From positions 1 through 7,658 of the forward strand of contig JAGWUK010000130.1 of NCBI GenBank assembly GCA_028868455.1: a stretch of 7,658 nucleotides of DNA, given 5' to 3'. A model generated the notes under the pieces. The model worked only from the letters and a program-made list of their open reading frames with translations. It made no database searches and was not told the DNA's origin. Shown one piece after another: positions 5,914-7,658 of this stretch. Source of the DNA: Burkholderiales bacterium (lineage in GTDB: Bacteria > Pseudomonadota > Gammaproteobacteria > Burkholderiales > Burkholderiaceae_D). The position numbers and the translations under genes are program-made. The first letter of the stretch is position 1. Each line of letters opens with the position of its first letter.

Positions 5914-6477
5914 CTACCATTTTCCATCGATTATTTTTTCCAACCAAAATGTCCCAATCACGGTTTTGACATCGGTAATTTTTCCCTGCTTCACCCACAC
6001 TATCATTTCGGGAAGTGTTGCCGAGAAAGTTTCCAGGAACTCTTCTTCGTCAAGCGACGCATCGCCAGCGATTAGACCTTGTGCAAGATAGATATCCAGA
6101 TATTCGTCTGAATAAGCAATAGCATTATGAATTGTGCATAAGAACCGCCAATTTCTAGCTTGATATCCAGTTTCTTCACGCAATTCTCTTTGAGCGCATT
6201 GCAGCGATTGCTCACCAGGATCAATTTTCCCAGCAGGAAACTCAAGAAAAACTCGCCTCAAAGGATAGCGAAATTGGCGCTCCAGAAGCACCCTGCCGTC
6301 ATCAAACATCGGGATTATGACGACAGCACCTGGGTGTTTTATAAATTCTCTGGTAGTAATTTTCCCATTAGGAAGTGAAACGTTATCCTTCTGCAGCTTA
6401 AGAAAATCACCATCATATGCAACAAATCCATCAACTTTTGTTTCCTGCAAAGCGAGGTTTTGTGTTTTTTCAGGCAT
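5914..6477 (-). CDS. Nudix hydrolase, ADP-ribose pyrophosphatase type
   Basis: A cytoplasmic Nudix enzyme expected to split ADP-ribose (or a related nucleoside diphosphate sugar) into AMP and ribose-5-phosphate with Mg2+. The complete Nudix box G-x5-E-x7-RELREETGY is visible. It starts at the G of AGKIDPGE and its metal-binding glutamates lie in RELREETG. The preceding EFPAG and RQFRYPL, and HPGAVVIIPMFDDGRVLLE before that, are typical of the ADP-ribose pyrophosphatase group. The ATG at 6477 gives 187 residues; an in-frame GTG at 6486 would add three and has no better ribosome site. The start overlaps the end of the DUF2818 gene by eight bases, so it is probably the last gene of the nuo transcript. 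Substrate identity is inferred from family motifs; other nucleotide sugars are possible. Confidence 0.88.
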   Translation of the reverse strand: MPEKTQNLALQETKVDGFVAYDGDFLKLQKDNVSLPNGKITTREFIKHPGAVVIIPMFDDGRVLLERQFRYPLRRVFLEFPAGKIDPGEQSLQCAQRELREETGYQARNWRFLCTIHNAIAYSDEYLDIYLAQGLIAGDASLDEEEFLETFSATLPEMIVWVKQGKITDVKTVIGTFWLEKIIDGKW

Positions 6478-6784
6478 TTGTGCCACGTTTTAAATAGCGA
6501 AAAACAAATCCGGGAAAGCTCAACACTAAAAATAGACAAACCGTTATCGCATAAAATTCCCAACCTTGCGAAAACCGGTTTCCTGAACTCGACTCAATCA
6601 ATCGTCCGACAAGGCCTACCAGAACATAAAAGATAAACAGCTCCAATGCGCGAAACCATAGCGGTTTACCACAGGAAAACTTTCGTATCAATATGAATCC
6701 CAGTCCCCGTTCATTGACAAAAGGAAGGTTTGCGCCGAACAACGCCAATAAAATGATTAACCAACTTGCGGCAAAATTGCTCAC
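6470..6784 (-). CDS. DUF2818 family small membrane protein
   Basis: A 104-residue inner-membrane protein of unknown function. It matches the DUF2818 family of betaproteobacteria, in which the N-terminal helix is followed by a conserved ANLPFxNER motif (here residues 18-25). Three hydrophobic segments are visible (about 5-21, 44-62 and 76-96), with a positively charged tail FRYLKRG. The frame has no ATG; it begins at GTG (6784), with AGGT about ten bases upstream. It starts 12 bases after the nuoN stop and overlaps the Nudix gene by eight bases, so it is surely co-transcribed. Its constant place behind nuoN suggests a link to complex I, such as assembly or stability, but this is inference. Confidence 0.82.
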   Translation of the reverse strand: MSNFAASWLIILLALFGANLPFVNERGLGFILIRKFSCGKPLWFRALELFIFYVLVGLVGRLIESSSGNRFSQGWEFYAITVCLFLVLSFPGFVFRYLKRGTNA

Positions 6785-6796
6785 GGATTCACAAAC

Positions 6797-7658
6797 CTAC
6801 GAGGCTAACGTCTTTACAATGGCTGATGCGCATGCCGACATTAATGCACCAGGCATCAAGCCCAGTAATAAAACTGCTAAGCCGTTAATGCTTAACACTA
6901 ATCGCATGTCATTACTTGCAACAATCACTTCCTGATCCTGTGGTTCATCAAAGTACATTAATTTGACGATACGCAGATAATAAAAAGTACCGATCAATGA
7001 AAACAAAACAGCCACAATCGACAGCCAAACGTTACCAGACGCAAGTACAGCCTGCAGCACTGACAATTTCGCATAGAACCCCATCAAAGGTGGAATGCCC
7101 GCCAGCGAAAACATCAATAACAACATGACGAACGCAAACCAAGGGCTACGCTTGTTCAAGCCCTTCAAATCATCCAGATTTTCCGCCTCAAAACCAGAGC
7201 GCGCTAACAGCAAAATAATGCCGAAAGTGCCGAGCGTAGTTAACACATATGTAATGCTGTAAAACATAGAAGCGCTATAGGCATCTGCAGCTAAAGCGGA
7301 ATTTCCATTAGATACCCCCGAAACCAGCCCCAGCAACATAAATCCCATTTGGGAAATAGTCGAATATGCCAGCATACGCTTTAAATTTGTCTGAGCAATC
7401 GCGGTGATATTCCCGATTGCCATCGACAACACGGCCAGAACAAGTAACATTTGCTGCCAATCCGCTGCTTGCGGAAACAAACCCTCTACCAAAAGCCTGA
7501 ACGTAATCGCGAATGCGGCGAGTTTAGGTGCGCCACCCAATAAAAGCGTAACCGCAGTAGGAGCACCCTGATAGACATCAGGTACCCACATATGAAATGG
7601 CACGACACCCAATTTAAACGCCAGTCCGGCGACCAGAAAAACAATACCAAATACCAAA
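6797..7658 (-). CDS. nuoN: NADH-quinone oxidoreductase subunit N, C-terminal part (5' end outside the window)
   Basis: A membrane subunit of respiratory complex I, one of the three antiporter-like proton-pumping subunits (NuoL/M/N). About 286 codons are present, and the reading frame runs off the right edge, so roughly the first 200 residues of the usual ~490 are missing. In the visible part, [20 protein letters not shown] near its beginning is the NuoN signature. Its lysine corresponds to the conserved transmembrane-helix-8 lysine (E. coli K247). [14 protein letters not shown] follows. [16 protein letters not shown] carries the later conserved lysine (E. coli K395). Several hydrophobic helices are evident up to the C-terminus. 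The stop at 6797-6799 is followed after 12 bases by the DUF2818 gene. As nuoN normally closes the nuo operon, the two downstream genes are its accessory tail. Confidence 0.95.
   Translation of the reverse strand, partial: LVFGIVFLVAGLAFKLGVVPFHMWVPDVYQGAPTAVTLLLGGAPKLAAFAITFRLLVEGLFPQAADWQQMLLVLAVLSMAIGNITAIAQTNLKRMLAYSTISQMGFMLLGLVSGVSNGNSALAADAYSASMFYSITYVLTTLGTFGIILLLARSGFEAENLDDLKGLNKRSPWFAFVMLLLMFSLAGIPPLMGFYAKLSVLQAVLASGNVWLSIVAVLFSLIGTFYYLRIVKLMYFDEPQDQEVIVASNDMRLVLSINGLAVLLLGLMPGALMSACASAIVKTLAS

Noticed and set aside
1..7658. CRISPR arrays, insertion sequences, tRNAs or phage genes
   Set aside because: No spaced direct repeats, transposase motifs, integrase motifs or tRNA-like folds were found on either strand by reading.

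Overview
The window looks like chromosome from a betaproteobacterium, most likely Burkholderiales and perhaps Oxalobacteraceae (Herminiimonas/Undibacterium-like). This is inferred from the nuoN - DUF2818 - Nudix gene order, from protein sequences resembling that order, and from a moderate base composition (about half G+C by eye). No mobile element, tRNA, rRNA or CRISPR array is visible.

Layout from left to right. Positions 1-431 hold no intact gene. They contain a short, frame-broken remnant resembling the C-terminal part of an enolase-superfamily (mandelate racemase/muconate lactonizing) enzyme, then a small inverted repeat and a strong terminator. Positions 432-1792 (minus strand) are a two-gene operon for the two subunits of a 3-oxoacid (succinyl-CoA:acetoacetate) CoA-transferase, subunit A first. 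A 284-bp divergent intergenic region (1793-2076) follows. It carries a perfect 20-bp lux-box-like palindrome and extra ACCTG half-sites. A compact PAS-LuxR regulator (2077-2637, plus) comes next, converging on a minus-strand pair: a short-chain dehydrogenase/reductase followed by a 4HBT-fold acyl-CoA thioesterase, whose start and stop overlap as ATGA. An 18-nt inverted repeat spans the convergent junction. Divergent from the SDR is the gene for electron-transfer flavoprotein:ubiquinone oxidoreductase (4183-5853, plus). It ends at a bidirectional terminator shared with the 3' end of the nuo operon, which enters from the right on the minus strand: nuoN (5' end outside the window), DUF2818 membrane protein, Nudix hydrolase.

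Taken together, the left and middle genes deal with acyl-CoA chemistry. The CoA-transferase activates acetoacetate, the SDR probably interconverts a hydroxy and a keto group, the thioesterase releases an acid from CoA, and ETF-QO passes electrons from acyl-CoA dehydrogenases to ubiquinone. The PAS-LuxR protein is the only regulator present and is a natural candidate to control its neighbours. Its signal is unknown, and the regulatory link is inference from position and from the palindrome.

Most genes belong to well-known families. I see no clear new multi-gene system. The points most worth a second look are the operator-like palindrome beside the PAS-LuxR gene, the long inverted repeat over that gene's stop codon, and the enolase-superfamily remnant at the left edge.
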